Source: Datnioides undecimradiatus (lineage: Eukaryota; Chordata; Actinopteri; Lobotiformes; Datnioididae). Taken from it: a stretch of 64,000 nt of DNA. The DNA lies in contig WARS01000047.1 of NCBI GenBank assembly GCA_008933995.1, positions 1,364,001-1,428,000 of the forward strand, given 5' to 3'. Below, one piece after another: positions 25,901-40,900 of this stretch. Numbering within the stretch: the stretch's first letter is position 1; each line of letters starts with the position of its first letter. The position numbers were made by a program, and so were the translations under genes. Under the pieces are notes generated by a model. The model saw only the letters and a list, made by a program, of their open reading frames with translations. It had not been told where the DNA came from and ran no database searches.

Positions 25901-28900
25901 CTGTTACATTTCATTGCGTCGCTGCTTTGCAAGTCAGGCAGAATATTTAGTTGACCCTCACTTTGTTTTCTCTGCATGTGAGTCCTGTACATTTGACATT
26001 CTGCATGAAAATGAGCCTCGTCGCTAGAACGGAAAACCTTGTGGCTGTTATCTCCCTGCTGTTGCCTATCACCCTGGGCCAAAATGCCAGTCACTGATAC
26101 GACACTGTTTGGATACTGAGTGGACAGCAATCACAGACTTTGGGCTCTGATTTCATGACATTTTGTGACATTTTTGTCAGGCAGCCACGTTTTCCGCCTT
26201 ACCCGCCCTTATTATGTGTTTTGAAGGGTTGCTGCAACATAAATAGCTCAGTCAGTCGTTGTTATTTTTTTTTATCTATGTGAAATGAAGACACTATATA
26301 TGAAATCATGGAGTTTGACTAAGAATGCTGATTGATGCTTAAAACATCGGTGATAATGTAGCTGTTCAGCCATTGTCCTGTGACTTGTTTTGAGAGTGTA
26401 GCCTTTTGTCCGTGGTGAAAAGCAACTCATTACATGTACTGAAGTACAGCACATGAGTTTGAGTATTTCCACTGCTGCTTTCTCTTCCTATCTCACTAAA
26501 TTTCAGATGTAAATGTTAAACCTTTTGTTCCAGCACATTGATTTAATAACTTTAGTTACATTTTCGATTCAAAATATAAAATGGAATCAACAAATAAATT
26601 AAATGTAATACATTTTTTGTATTTTTTTATATTAAGATCAAAAATGATTTATCCCAGAGGGTAAAGCCTCAAGCTACCCAGTGTAAATGAATTTAGATTA
26701 GCCCCATCTTTCCACATGCATAATTACCATTGCACTGGTAATTATTATTTAATAATATCATATAAATTACTCTGCAGTGGACTATTCTGCATTCTGAGTA
26801 CATTTACTTATACCTCGATGCTCATACATAAGTAGTTTTACTAAAATTAAAGTGTGAATGCAGGGCTTTTAGTTGTAACGGCGTATTTGTATGCTGTGGT
26901 TTTCCCCCTGAGCAGAAGATGCGTGTGCTTCTTCCTTCCCTGCCTTTTGTTTAAATAACTGAATAACACATTTTGACTTTGCCTGCTCCAGGTGTGGAGC
27001 AGCAGCACAGTTTGGCTGTGTCAATAATGATAAAGCAGCACGGAAATCAAATCAAGGATTACTGTGATGTTTTGGGGTGGGTTTTTTTTCATTCCTGTAA
27101 ACAGTCAAATGCAGGTGAGTCGAGGTGAGGCGGGGTTGTGTTTTCTGCTTCCTTTATGTCGACAGCAGATTGGAAAATTAATTTGATTGAAATCTCTGGG
27201 AGAGGAAATGATATGAGATATTCAAATCGCTGCATAATGTCTGCTCTCTAAATTTGCTTTTGTGGTGTAATCAGGTTTTTTCTTGTTTGTCACATACATG
27301 TGTGTTGCAGAGTGTAGGCTGTGATTACGTGATTGGGTCCAATGCTGTCGAGGATCGCTGTGGGGTTTGTAATGGAAATGGCTCCACCTGCACGACTGTG
27401 AGGAGGACATTTGAGGAGAGTGAAGGACTTGGTATGTTTCCTACTCAATTTGGTTTGGCAGTAGGGCCTCTAACAACATAATTTTGATATGTCACCAGAG
27501 AGGAAAAGCACAGGTTTAAATAATGAAGACACAGTGACAGTTTAAAGGAGAAAATATAAATATTTAAATATTTAATGTGGGTGATAGAAATTACACAAAC
27601 CCCAGTTTATGAAACCCCATACTGAAGTTGTAAACAGCTGTTTTTTTTAATGTACAGCATTTTTGTATGCATTTATAAACACTATCTTATTATAAACTAT
27701 ATATTAAGTGTTTATATACTGTTTATAAAGGCTGAAGAAGAGGGATGCAATGTAAAAGGTTACCAAAATGTGTTTTCATACTGAAGCAACAGCACAGACC
27801 AGAGGGAGCGCTGAGGACAGCTGTGAATATTCTGAATAAAATCAATAGGTTAATTAGTTTGTGAAAGTCTACAGGAGCAGCAGGTCTGACATGCTTTTCA
27901 GCCTCAGGCTGATCTTATCGCAGCATTATAATTACTATGACGGCGTGCTTGTAGAGGACTGTAGCTGCACTCTCCTGAATCAACTAAGCTGCATTTGGAT
28001 GGAAAATAAGAAAAGTGGAAAATAACTGAAGCCTGTTGCTGATGACGAAAAAGTATAAAAATGTTTTTACATGTGCAATATTTGTTATTGTATGAATCCA
28101 TTAATAACAGCAGAGCTGCTGTGGTGCTGTTACTCCTCTTTCCACAGGCAGTTTGTTTCATCTACAGTATTACAGTTACATAACATTATTAGTATTCCAG
28201 TAAAGTTCTCTGCTTACACTCCCATCACACCAGCTGACTCGTCATAAGTGGCTTCTGATTGGAAAGATGTTGCCCTGGAAACCTATAAGATACACATGTG
28301 GTTCCCCTGGTAGCCTCCTCTATCCTCTGAACACTGTTCTTCCCCCTCCCTCCTCCTTCTGTCTCCTCTGAGACCCATTTGAGGCACTGGAACATCCTGG
28401 ATGATAGTGGGCTCAATTGATCTCGGGGGGCTGTGGGCTCATAATTATTATACAGCTTTTGAATGTCAGTTTATTGGCTGAGCTAGTTTATGTTGATAAA
28501 CATCACTGTGGAGGAAGATTTACGGATGGAGACATAGATTGGTTTTTATATTAATTATATATGAATATATATAATTAGTATAAAAGTATAGTTATATTTA
28601 TTTATATATTATACAACAGCCTCAAAAAATACATACTCATCATTAGTGGATATTGCTGCTATTAAACACCTCAAAAACAGTTTTGACCAACATGTAAACC
28701 ACCATTCACCCATATTTCAGTTTCACTTACTTAAAATGTCCTTTAGGCTACGTAGATATTGGACTGATCCCAGAGGGCGCCTGGGACATCCGCATTGAGG
28801 AGGTGGCTGAAGCTGGGAATTTCTTAGCCCTGCGAAGTGACAACCCCAACAAGTATTTTCTAAACGGTGGCTGGACGATCCAGTGGAACGGAGAGTACAA

Positions 28901-31900
28901 GGCAGCTGGGGCAGTGTTCACCTATGAGAGGACAGGTCAACTGGAGAACCTAACGTCTCCTGGACCCACCATGGAACCACTTTGGATTCAGGTAGGATTT
29001 AACTTCTTACGTTGATGTATTAAGTCTTTATTGTCTCTTTGAGCTGCACAACAATGCTGAAACTGCCTGTAGAAGAAGACAAGGTGAATTTCTGTCAATA
29101 ACAAAGGTGGCCACCAACGGAGAACTGGGAGGTGAATAATATATCCTCAGGAGATTCACCATCAAAACCTCGGGCCTTTTGATGTATAATGTTCCTTCCA
29201 TGTATAACGTTCCTTCCAGTCACCACCCCCCTTGTCAGCCATCCCTCCCTAATTCAGTTTTGACACGGCTTTTCTAGCCTTTACTGAGCTGGTTTAGCAG
29301 TACATGAAACTCAAGATCAAGTGTATGTCTTTTAAAGCAACTAATGTGATGCCATTCACCAACAGACAGGATGAGAGACAACAGTCTGACAAATAAGGGA
29401 GTACCAAGGATGTACAGACTCTTATATATTCATTTTTCAGAGTTCTGACATTGAGCAAGCAATTAGTTATAACTTAAATTGCATTTACTAATAGCGGGAT
29501 TAACATATTTTAATGTGACATATGTTGAAAATGAAAGCACTGTAGACAGCTTACTGCCTACTTTAAAAAAGAAACGGATAAACAGGGTGGAGGGTTCAGT
29601 GAGAGAAGCACAACTACCCACTCAGTGTGGGGAAATGTAAAATAATTGCAATGCTTTTGTCTTGGTTTGTCACATGTGGTGAACCCACAAGCAAAAAATA
29701 TGGAAAAGAGACTTTTAGCTTCTTAGCCCCCCCCGTTTTGTCCTCTCTAGTTTTTCCTTATGTGTTTCAGAATTTGTGCTTGTGCAGCTTCTCTTTCAGG
29801 AGACCAACCCGGGAGTGAGGTACGAATACACAATCAGTCGAAATGTTTCAGAAGACAACGACATCCCTGCATCAGTTTTCTTCTGGAAATATGGTTCCTG
29901 GACCGAATGCAGTGTTACCTGTGGAACAGGTAAGACAAACAACTATAGGCTTATATACAGATAGGTTGGTACTAAGGTGAAAAGAAAGGTCCAACTAGAT
30001 ACTGGGCTCCTACACATACAGAAGTATGTTATGGTGTGTGACTGTGCACATACTTCTACAGAGGGCTGCTTCTATGCCTGAAAGTCACAGCGTGTCTCCA
30101 CACATAGTGCCTTAACCGAACCAGAGCCAGACATCTGCCACCAAATTAGTTTGAACAAAAATTAGGCATTATCGTTTAACTGCCTTCATTCACAGCATCA
30201 CAAATAACCTCATTTTGCACATGATGATCTCAGTGCTTCGTGCGTCTTGACAGGAAGTGCAGCTAAAATGTGTGAGTGAAAATTCCCTGAAATTCCCACA
30301 GTAAAATGCCGAATGATGCTACTATACTTTGTCCAGCCAGGTAGATGATTCAAATACCAAATTGGTTCAATCAATCTTGACAACAACTAAGGAAGTGTTA
30401 TTAAATGTACAAGATTGTACAATGTCATTTTCTAGTTTTTTTCCCCATGGGAGATGGGCGGCGGGGTCTTAATCCAAACAATAACAAAAGATGCAATCGG
30501 AGGATGTCACGGCAGTCATTGGCTCATGGGAGTCATTGTCTCCACAACCACTGCAGTCGGCTTCTCCCAGTTCGGATTGCTTGAGTGTTTATTGCTCAGG
30601 AGGTTTTTCCCGGAATAAAAATATTTTACAAAACGGCTTTGTATTCAATATCAGTGTTCAGCAGACACAGGATATCCAGGACGTCCATTTGCAAAGCTTG
30701 TTTTGCTGATAACTCAAGATTCAAACGTCTGAGGTATAATCCTTAATCTGGGTAAAATATATAGTTAAAAACAACCAAAACATGAAAAGTTAATCACAAA
30801 AATGGGGCTTAGCGCTGGATAAAAAGTCAGTTTATGACAGCTTCAGGCAGACAGCTACAGCGATGACTCATCAGCAAAGGAGATATGATGCCACCTTTGA
30901 CAGGAGGCCAAATGAAACCCATTAACAGACAAAAAAAAAAACAAAAACGATGGATTTCTCTGGGTTTGAAAATTGTTAGAAAGTTGGGATAAATGAAGTC
31001 CACCACAAAAATGTAAAACATAGACATTTTAATGTGGTTACTTTTATTTTTGTTAGTATTCAATCGCATTTCTACAGTGTAACAAAAACATTCTGGTGGT
31101 TCATATTGAAGCGCTTACAAGGCAAAGAAATGAATTCTGGCTGAACCTGAACCAAATTCATTGACCTTTTTGACCTCTTCTTGGGCGACGAGATTTATAG
31201 AAAGGGTCAGAATTTGTAATTCCTTAGTATGTGAGAATAATGTGGACAGAAGAAAGATACATCTTCTTACATGTCCGCTTATCTATTCACATACAGCACA
31301 TTCATCCATCCCTGACCCATCTTGATGTCTGTCTCTGATAATTCTTAACTTATATCAGAGTACTGTCCTTTGGTGAGCCTTTTTCAACAAGATGAAAAAG
31401 AAAATGAAAAATCTCAACCTCAAATCTGAAAGTATTATTTTAACTACTATATTATCAGATTTCTCTAAACTTTAAACTGTCTTTGCAGTTTCTCACTACT
31501 TCTGTTTTTAGTTTTTTCCCCCTTAATGTTGTTCCTCACACATTGTTTAAAAATACAATATAAACACGACTGAGCATTAATATTGTGGAAACAATGAAGC
31601 ATTAGAGTAGTTTCACATATACATATTTCATTTACACTGCTCATGAATCTATATTGAGCTATTTTTCAAGCCAGAGCTCCTTCAGGAGACCTTCATTATG
31701 CTGGGTTGTTCTCTCTGATTCAGATTACATTATAGTGTGTTCTGACCTGGGTGATGGATCTTGAAGATCAATTATGGGCTTTACAGTGTGAGAGCAAACC
31801 ATTGAAACTGTTGACTTGTCCTTTCGGAACAAATAATAGAGTTGAAAGCTTGTCCCATGCTGCTGAACAGTAAACCAACGAAATTAGCATTGCATGAAAA

Positions 31901-34900
31901 AGAATTCACGGCCACGCTTTCAAAGGCATTTTCAAAGACAGTCACTGGACTTGACAGCTGAAACAAGTGTTGAATTTGATTACATCCACATATCACAGCT
32001 ACACACACACTGGCCTGGAGTCTTTGATGTATTAGATGCAGATTCATCCGCTTGATTGGCCACTGACGTCGATTTAAGCGCAAATATTCAATTGGTTTGG
32101 GACTGATTGGAAACTTTATTTAACCCCATCTCAAGTATAACCTGCACAGGATCAGATGCATCACTCCAACAGGTGACTCCAACAGTACTCACCTACTGAG
32201 TACTGTTCATATAAACTACAAGCGTTACAAGAGTCTTTATTTCCCTAGCCTTACATTTTTGAGTTTTACATCATTGCTTCTTTTCCCTGTTCTTGGTGTC
32301 TAGTTCTCTGATACATGTCATTTTCATTAGGACTATCCTAACCATGTTTAGTTTCTACAGCCACACTCAACTGATATTACACCCTGTGCTTTGTTGTTGT
32401 TACTGTAATAATGAATTATTAATCTGTCCAAAATACCAATGCAAACATAATGCAGTCTGTTGAGTGTGTTACTTTGACCCAGGTTTAAGAGATGATCTGA
32501 CATTCGCCTCACTCTGTTGAAATCATCTCACCTGCAACTCTTCTCTTTGCAGTTCTAGTTTCTACACAGAACGCAGCATAAATCCTCATTACTGTTGTCT
32601 TTGTCTTATTCGGTTGTTCAACATGTGCTCCTTCCTGACCACAGAGCCTAAAACATCTGTGTGTGTTGGTGGAAAATGTTGTGGGCTGTCTCGTGTTTGT
32701 AGATTTCAAAAATTCAAAAGTTTGTTCTGAACTTCACCGAGCACAGAGAGTTGGATGCAGGTTTTCAGGTGAAGCTTATTACTATAAATGCCAGAAGTGC
32801 AACATCTGTACTTTTCTTAGTAGTGTTGCAGAGTTGTTTGTGACAACAGAACAGCATCATTGTCAGAGCCAGAAGTGTGTGCTTAGAAAACCTGAGTATT
32901 GTGCTAGTGTAGTCCCACTTGAGCAGAATATGTATTTTAACCCTGACTGTGGCTTTATTGTCCATCTTTATTGTTACTGTAAGGAAACAGTCCTGGGGTT
33001 GCCTAGCTGCCTTCAACTCAACAGCATATAGATGTTTTCTTTGGAAGAATCCACTTTCTACACTGCTTTCCCATGTATTAATTCAGTTCTACCCCCATTC
33101 AAAATGCATTAGACCAAAATATCTACCACAGTGCGAGACCACAGAATATTATTTGTTTAAAAGGCTGTTAAATTTTACTCAAACAGCCATGTAATCTACA
33201 TGGCTTACAGTGTTTTCCTGCATTTTGTTTTCAATATTTCTTTATTTTTCTGTCTGTCACCATCTGGCTTTCAATCTACCGTATCTGTCTTGTCCTTTAA
33301 GAGATGCCTTTGAAGGTGTAAATTAGCCATCAGGCACACATTGTAGCCCTCAGCAGACCCTGAGCAGAGGGCACGGAGAGGTGAGAGTTGTCTGTGAAAT
33401 CCCCTCAGGAGAGTGTGAGTAATGATGGAGAGAGGTATCACAGGAGGAGATAAATCTGTCACAGCCATATGAGACAAAGCCCTTTATGTACTGCTTTGTA
33501 TAATGCTGTCTCTGGATGCTTCTTCATGTGCCAGATACAGAAATGCGTTTCTGTCACACTGGACTTAGTTTAGATTGGAAATTTTGCTTTTTTTTGTGGA
33601 AGGAAATTGATTTGTGATGCCGTGCTAGTGTTGTGTATGTATATTAAAAATGATTGTAAAGTAAAGAGACATGCATTAAATGGACAACTTTATTTTACGT
33701 TTGGCTGTATTTGTGTGTAGATCTATGACGTGTGGTGTAAATTCATAATTTGACCATTAAAAATGAAAACACTGGTTTCATATTAACATGTTTTAAATAG
33801 TGTGATGTTGAGATCACAAATGATTGTTACTACTACTAATATGCAGCTTAGAGCCATCTCCCTCTTCTCTTCCAGGTGTTCAGAGGCAGATTGTTCACTG
33901 TGTGGAAAAGACAACTGGGATAGTGGAGGAGCAGTTCTGTGACCCTTTAACCCGACCTGACGATAACCAAACCAGCTGTAACAAGGATCCATGTCCAGCT
34001 ATGTGAGTACACCTCTCAGACATTGTTTACAAAATGACATCCACAGCACATGAAGTACCTGTGTAGTTTGCGTGAAAGCAAAGAGTCCAGAGCCAAAGTA
34101 ACTGCAGGTTTAGTGTTTTTTTTACGTCAGAAAAATGCCATTGAAAAATTATATATATATCTATAGTTTATATAATTATATAAAAATATAATTATATAAC
34201 ATAATATAATAATATTTTGGTTTAATATCATTTTATAATTGTAACAGAATAATGTTAAAAGAAACTATAAGTGATTTATGTTCTGTCTGGCATTCAGCTT
34301 GTCTTTCACTTAAATGCTCTTCCTTCCTCAAAAGGAGCCACCTTGATGTCAAACATATTATTATACTCGTACATGCAAGGCCAGCTGCCATTTTACTACT
34401 TTCATCATATCTTACAACAGCCTACAGCCAGTAAAATGTAAAAGTAAATTTTTTTCAGTGGTCAGCCATTGCAGATCACAGACCATTGCAAAAAACTAAA
34501 AAATAATACACCTTAAACTGAGTCATCTTTTATGTTGATCAGTCTCTGTTTGCCAAGGAAATTGCAGCAATAAATAAATAAATAAATAAATAACAATTTA
34601 TATAACAAAAATATACTGTGGTGAGATTGTTTGCTGCATTGACAGTGAGTAAATGCTAATAAACAGCGATCCAACAGAAGCATGCATTGAAGGTAATGAA
34701 AAAAAATAACAGTAAGATTGGATTTGATTAGATTATTGTAGACTGCTAAATTGGATTGTGGGAATGTAGGCCTGTGCTAGAAAACATTGTGTTTGCCTCC
34801 CTGAGTCATGCCTTGGTGCTTGGAAGTGTTGTTTTCTAACCTGCTGTTGATTACTCGAAGCATTTCATATAGAACATTGTGGAGCAGCTTTTGAGGACAA

Positions 34901-37900
34901 GGGGGACCTTTTGGAGAATAAGACCTGCTTTTTCACCACGTCTTGATTGTATTTTTTTTTTTTCATCGTCTCCTAGAATTGAAGACAAATTATGGTTATT
35001 TTGAAAACATAACCTCTCCATATCAGACGTCACATCAGAATCACCACAATTTTCCTCCCACACATTTTATTGCAGCTTGTTAACCTGTGGTAGAATCAGG
35101 AGTGAAACAGCTGAATGTCCTCTCAGAACGGGATTTTTTGGGTCAGAGATTGTCACCAGTTTCATTGCTACAGATGTTGTATGTGTACTAAAATGCACCA
35201 TTATCCATCTTTCCGTGGATACTACAGGTAATGGTAAAAAGATGAGGTTTGTGTTGTTGGAAGTTCATTGAATGATGTAACAGTGTTATTGAGGATTGAC
35301 TGATCTGTATGTGTACGTAAAGTAGAAAGATGTTCTTACTGTCTGGTTTGTTTGTTTTTTTTGTGACTCCTCAGTGTCATCAGAACAACAGGCAGTCTTT
35401 TGGGACTTTGCCTGCACACATAGTAGCACTTTTAGGTTTTCAGTGGAACATCAGATACTTTCCTGCTGTTAGATATCAGTCATTTTATGGGAAGTCATAT
35501 GTGTATAATTGCTTCAAATCTACTCTGTGTTTGTTCAACTGTGTCATGCCAAATGAATGACCACAGTTTATTTTGCATTAAACCAAGAACTGTGTGGTTA
35601 ATTAGCCATAGTTCAGCACTTTTAAGCTGATGCACCAGATGGTTTGTTTCATAGAAACCTTCTGGTATGTTGTCCTTGGACACTGGAAAAGGGCAGGCAC
35701 TCTCAAAACATACTGTGAAGGTGATTAGATGGACCATCTGTCTATCATCATCTATTACAGCTAACTTCAAACCATCACATCAACAAACCTGAGTACCCTG
35801 GAGCTGAATCAAACTCTTGCTAGAGCCAGTTAGAATAAGAACAAACACATCTCGAGAAAAGACTTCAATGTTGTTCTTTGCCTTTTTTTTAATTAAAAAA
35901 TACTCTCCACTTATTAATATCTGTATAACAGATGCTAGCCTCTTTTGTTGTCGCACTTTAACCACCAACAGGTCCAAATCACTGTTGTCCGGCTACAGGT
36001 GCATAAATTGAATCTTGGCAAGATGTGATTATTGTTTTGCGTGACTTGCAATCTCATGGTCTCTTTTTCTTTAAAAACACCAGTTTGTGTTATTAGAGAC
36101 AATAATGCTGAGCAAAGAAGCAAACACATCACCACAACAGGCAAAACAAACGGCTGTTCATTTGTGTTGTTGGCGTTTTGCTTGTAACAGTGTAGTTCTC
36201 TGGGTGGCTGAAAATATTATTCAGGGGTCTGAAAGTTTTGACAGGCAGGAATCTGACCATTGTAGTGAAGCAAAACTTGAGACATTGCTATTGACCGGCA
36301 TCGCTATTAAGACCCTGAGTACACAATGGCTCTGTGTGCCTGGGATGATATAAATTGTACTCACTCACCCTTCATAACAGAGCCATCCAAATCATTACGT
36401 GTGAGCCACTGGCATTTGCACAGCTGTAATATATTGTCATTTCTCCTTCTTAAGTGTACCGTTAAATTGGAAACATTTGCATCTTTTGTGTCTCTCTGTA
36501 GTTGGTGGCTCGGAGAATGGCAGAAATGCTCGGCGAGCTGTGGGAGCTCGGGCCAGACTAAAAGGACGGTGCTCTGCATCCAAGCAGTAAGTGCTGAGGA
36601 GCAGAAAGCCCTGCAGCCAAGTGAATGTGAACATATGCCCAAACCGGAATCCCTGTCCTCCTGCAACACACACATCCCCTGCCCAGCTGACTGGACCACT
36701 GGCAGCTGGTCAAAGGTAAGTCTGGGTTGAGATATGAAGTTGTGATTTCTCAGCAATCACAGTGTTTCTCAATGAAATGAAAACGCAAATTGATTTTAGA
36801 GCTACCAGAAATCCATACAGCTACTTTCACTCTGAAAAGGTCTTTGTATTAAAAAATGATGTAAAATGATGTAGTAATCGTGGAAAAGTCATTCATGCTC
36901 TTATCTTCTAGATCTCATGGGGTGCATTTCTTCATTTTGGCAGGATGTGTCCGAAGACCTTTTCACATCTCAAACATTTTCAGAATACTAGTGGCTAGTG
37001 GTGTTGCTGTGGACCCTTGTTTCTGTATTGTTTCAGTCCTGGTTAAGTGCTGTTGGTTGTGACCCGGAGGTTTTAGTTACCCTGCACTCATAGTCAAGTG
37101 AAGTTTTTTTCTACCATGGCTGTTAAGAAGCTTGGGCTACCAGAATGCAGCTGGGGTTGTGGGGTTTTAGGCCAACCCAGGACCATAGCTATGGAGTAGG
37201 CTAGAGCCATTAGGAGCGTTGGCCGAGTGTTCATGTAATTACTCTCACTGCTAGAGGGACTAAAGTCCCACACTGCAGCTTTAGAAGGAGGTTCGTTCTA
37301 ATCATTATCAAATGCTATTTCTTTTCTTCTTTGCAGTGCTCACTGACTTGTGGAAGTGGAGTACGTCGTCGTAATGTAACCTGCTCTAGAAACACTGGTG
37401 TGGACTGTGACCCCCAAAAGAAGCCCCTCGCTACCACAACCTGCTACATCCAGGACTGTCCACAAGTAGTGGATAATTTTGGTATCGACTGGTCTGGAAG
37501 TGGCTGGTCGAGTAAAGAAGTTCTCAATGAAATTAACTCCATACCTGAAGTCAAACCTCCTCCCAAATACAGCACCACCAGGGCTCAGCCTAGAAATCAC
37601 AATAACCCTAATAACATTGTCGAAGGAGATTTTCACTACCACAATAACATTGAGAATATCGATCACTCTCCAGAAAACAGTGTTCAAGTTGATGATTTTT
37701 ACTATGACTATAACTTCATCAACTTCCATGAAGACCTTTCAGATGATTTTGAGAGCGATGGAGAGGATTCAGCACACAGATTCAGTGCTCCGCAGGGGGC
37801 AGAGCCAACACACGGTGCTTATATGGAAACTACAAGAGCTCCCACAGCTAGTTCAGCCATTTCTACAATTTCAAAGGGCACTGCCTACACATTGAATGCT

Positions 37901-40900
37901 GGAGAACCAGCGAACAAAAATGTGGTTGATTCAAAGGACACTGGAAATGAAGCAACAAAGGAGTCGTTGCAAACAAGCTCTGAAAATTTGGATGACTTTC
38001 TTTCTGAGGATTATCTTCTGCCTGTGTCTACCACTCGCTCACCGCCATTGTCTACAACGCAGTCCTCACAAACATTCAAAGAAAGACATGACAAGCGGTG
38101 GTGGCCTGAAAACATTAGCACAATGCCTAGTCTGGTTTCCTCTACACAGGATGTGAAATACAGGGAGGAGGCCGAAAATACCCATGGAAATTTCATTGAA
38201 GAGGACAATCTTACTGAGAATGTCACTGTGACTCCCAGACATGCTGTTTTCACGGCCGGATATCAAACTACTATTCATACAGTTGTCGCTACAACAATGA
38301 CTGCTCAGGCGCCAGAGTATGAAAAAAATACACAAGGTGTCTTTGCAGACCAAGAAGAACCCACACCAAAGACTTTGGTTCAGGATAAAACTGAACTGGA
38401 TGTGAGTGCTTCGGAAATACCTCAACAAAACAGTCAGTCTACACTTTTTCCAACTGCCTTCACATTGGAGGATTTGGACTTGAATCAGACTAATGTTAAA
38501 ACAGAACATACCACTAGTCAGTATTCATGTGATGCTGACCTTGACCTCAGTTCAACCTCACTTCCTGCCTCTGAGAAATCCACTCCTCTCGATGTTCCTT
38601 CTCTACTGATCTCAGGTAACCAAGAGGCCTCAGATGACGCCACATCATTAACTGGAACAGAAATCATACCTCCTACAAGCCTGAAAGGAGCCACTCATTC
38701 CCCTCCAGCTGATTTCCTGCCAGTTGCAACGAGACAGACAAAACCTACCAACAGTGAAACAACTGGAACAGACTCCACATCCCAGCCTCCGTTGTTTGGT
38801 TTAGCTGATTTTGACTACAATGAAATAGTCGTTCCCACGATGATGAGGGGCAGCAGAAACCGTGATCCTGATGCTTCATACCAGCTTCCAACAAATACAG
38901 CTGCCACTCCTCAGCGTTACACAGCAGTGGAGCACATGGAGTCAACGACACCTGCTGTGTCTATTTTGCCAACCCATCCACCCGGCCTGTGGCCAGTACC
39001 AACATCTGTCCAAACTTCAACTTCCACACAAGTCACTACAGCTGCCTACTGGGTCACTGGCAACTGGAGTGCTGTGAGTTTGCATTAATCCACTTTGTGG
39101 TGTTGTAATGTGGTGCTAAGCACAAGTTTGTCTATTTAAGTCTCTGCTTTTTTCATACGGAACATATAGTGATATATAGTGACCACAAAAAGCACCAGTG
39201 ACCAACAACATGAACAAAAGTCTGTGTACAAACAAGTCAGTTAAGTTAAGCCGTAAACAATTAAAATTGTGTTAAGATATACATATTGAATGAATATTTT
39301 CAATATTTTATTCAGTGCATGCATGTATACGTGTCTGTTTGCAATATGTACAGCAGACAGTGTCTATATTAACAATAAAAGTGTGTGCATGTCAAAAATT
39401 GTATTTAAAATTGTAAAAAATATAATATACAATGGAAGTGAGTGGATTTTAAATAATTAGTTAAAGCATTTTGGCACATTTGATTGCTGCTTCCGCTCAC
39501 ACCCCTACATGTAAAGGAATTTATTTGCATATCCTCCTGACTACCAGTAGTTCAAATTTAAACCTTTTAAACCTTAATATCTCCCACCCAGTCAGGCGGA
39601 TATCATGAAAATGCTTGAAGCCTGAGCAAAAACATACACAAAAATCTCAGATATGCAGATGATTAGCATTGTTATGAGTCACATAACATGCTGGTGTATG
39701 CTGGACCTCTGTGTGCATCCTTTCCTCAAATTACAAGACGTGAATGGTGTTCTCATGTGTTACCTAATTTGTGGGCAGTGCTCCACCAGCTGCGGTCTTG
39801 GTGCTATCTGGAGGACATTGACTTGCAGTACTGGCTCAGTCTCTGATTGCGATCCAACCAAGAAGCCGGCACCAGCCCAGCGATGTTACCTGCGCCCCTG
39901 TTCCACATGGAAAGTTGAGGAATGGACCAAGGTGAGAACACCCTATGATGAAAAGGACTGTGTGATGGGGTCATTGATTTACTTGGTTTTTATAGATCTT
40001 TACTCCAAAAAATAACTAGATTCTGTGTAACTGAATGCTAATGTATTTCTGAACTCCTATCATGACATGGATTTGGGTATTTATTTATTTATTTTTGTTC
40101 AGTTTTGACAGCCATGCTAGGCTATAGGGATAACAATTCATAGGTACTGATAACAGTGTTGAGTCACCATTTCGGTCCAGACTATGAAACATCTCAGCAA
40201 CTATCTAATATTCATTAATATTGACATTTGTTGTCCTCAGAGGATAAATCCTCATGTCTTTGGTGACTTTATCAAGTTACTCCACGGGCTTGGCATTTAA
40301 TGGTTTTGAGTGGCCTGAAAAATTTGTGGATGAAGTGTCGAGATATTTGGTACAGACATTCATGTTCCACTCAGGATTAGTCAATTTTAGCTTTTCTTCC
40401 AGCACCATCCTAGAAAATTCTGACAATTTTACCAGCCTCAGCTGTATTTTGTGTTCAGTGAAAATAAACAATTTGTTTAAAAGGAGATTTGCACCATTTA
40501 GTCTGAGTTCGTATCAGTGAAACCTCTTAGATGATTGCTGAAACCCACTGAAACCACACAGCGAAAACCAGCTGCCATAGACTCAACGATACTGAATCAC
40601 AGTAGGAGCTTGTGGCATTTGAATAACAATTACACCTTGTCCTTTCCCAGTGCTCCAGGAATTGTGAAGGTGGCATTAAATTACGAGAAGTCCAGTGTTT
40701 TGACATGCGGGATCAAAGGCTGCTACGACCTTTCCACTGCAGGACCATGTCCTCCAGGCCACCGACCCGAATGCCCTGTAACATTCAGGCATGTCTCGAC
40801 TGGTACACTTCCTCCTGGGGTCAGGTAAGTAATGCAGTGGCATATTCTCTGATTTTTGATTAGAATACAATGCATGGAAACGTAGCATTGAAATGTGTGT

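Noticed and set aside
25836-26027. A plus-strand open frame running across the N at 25842.
   Set aside because: It fuses the end of one contig copy to intron sequence of the other and cannot be a real exon.
22842-28842. Reading the 3-kb repeat as a genuine exon duplication in the spacer region.
   Set aside because: Sequence identity of the copies, the N at the joint, the mid-exon break and the frame shift caused by a second 121-nt exon all speak against it.
37340-38509. Long open frames on the minus strand and in other plus frames over the mucin exon.
   Set aside because: They are shadows of the 1,737-nt adamts7 coding exon, which has family motifs and correct splice phases.
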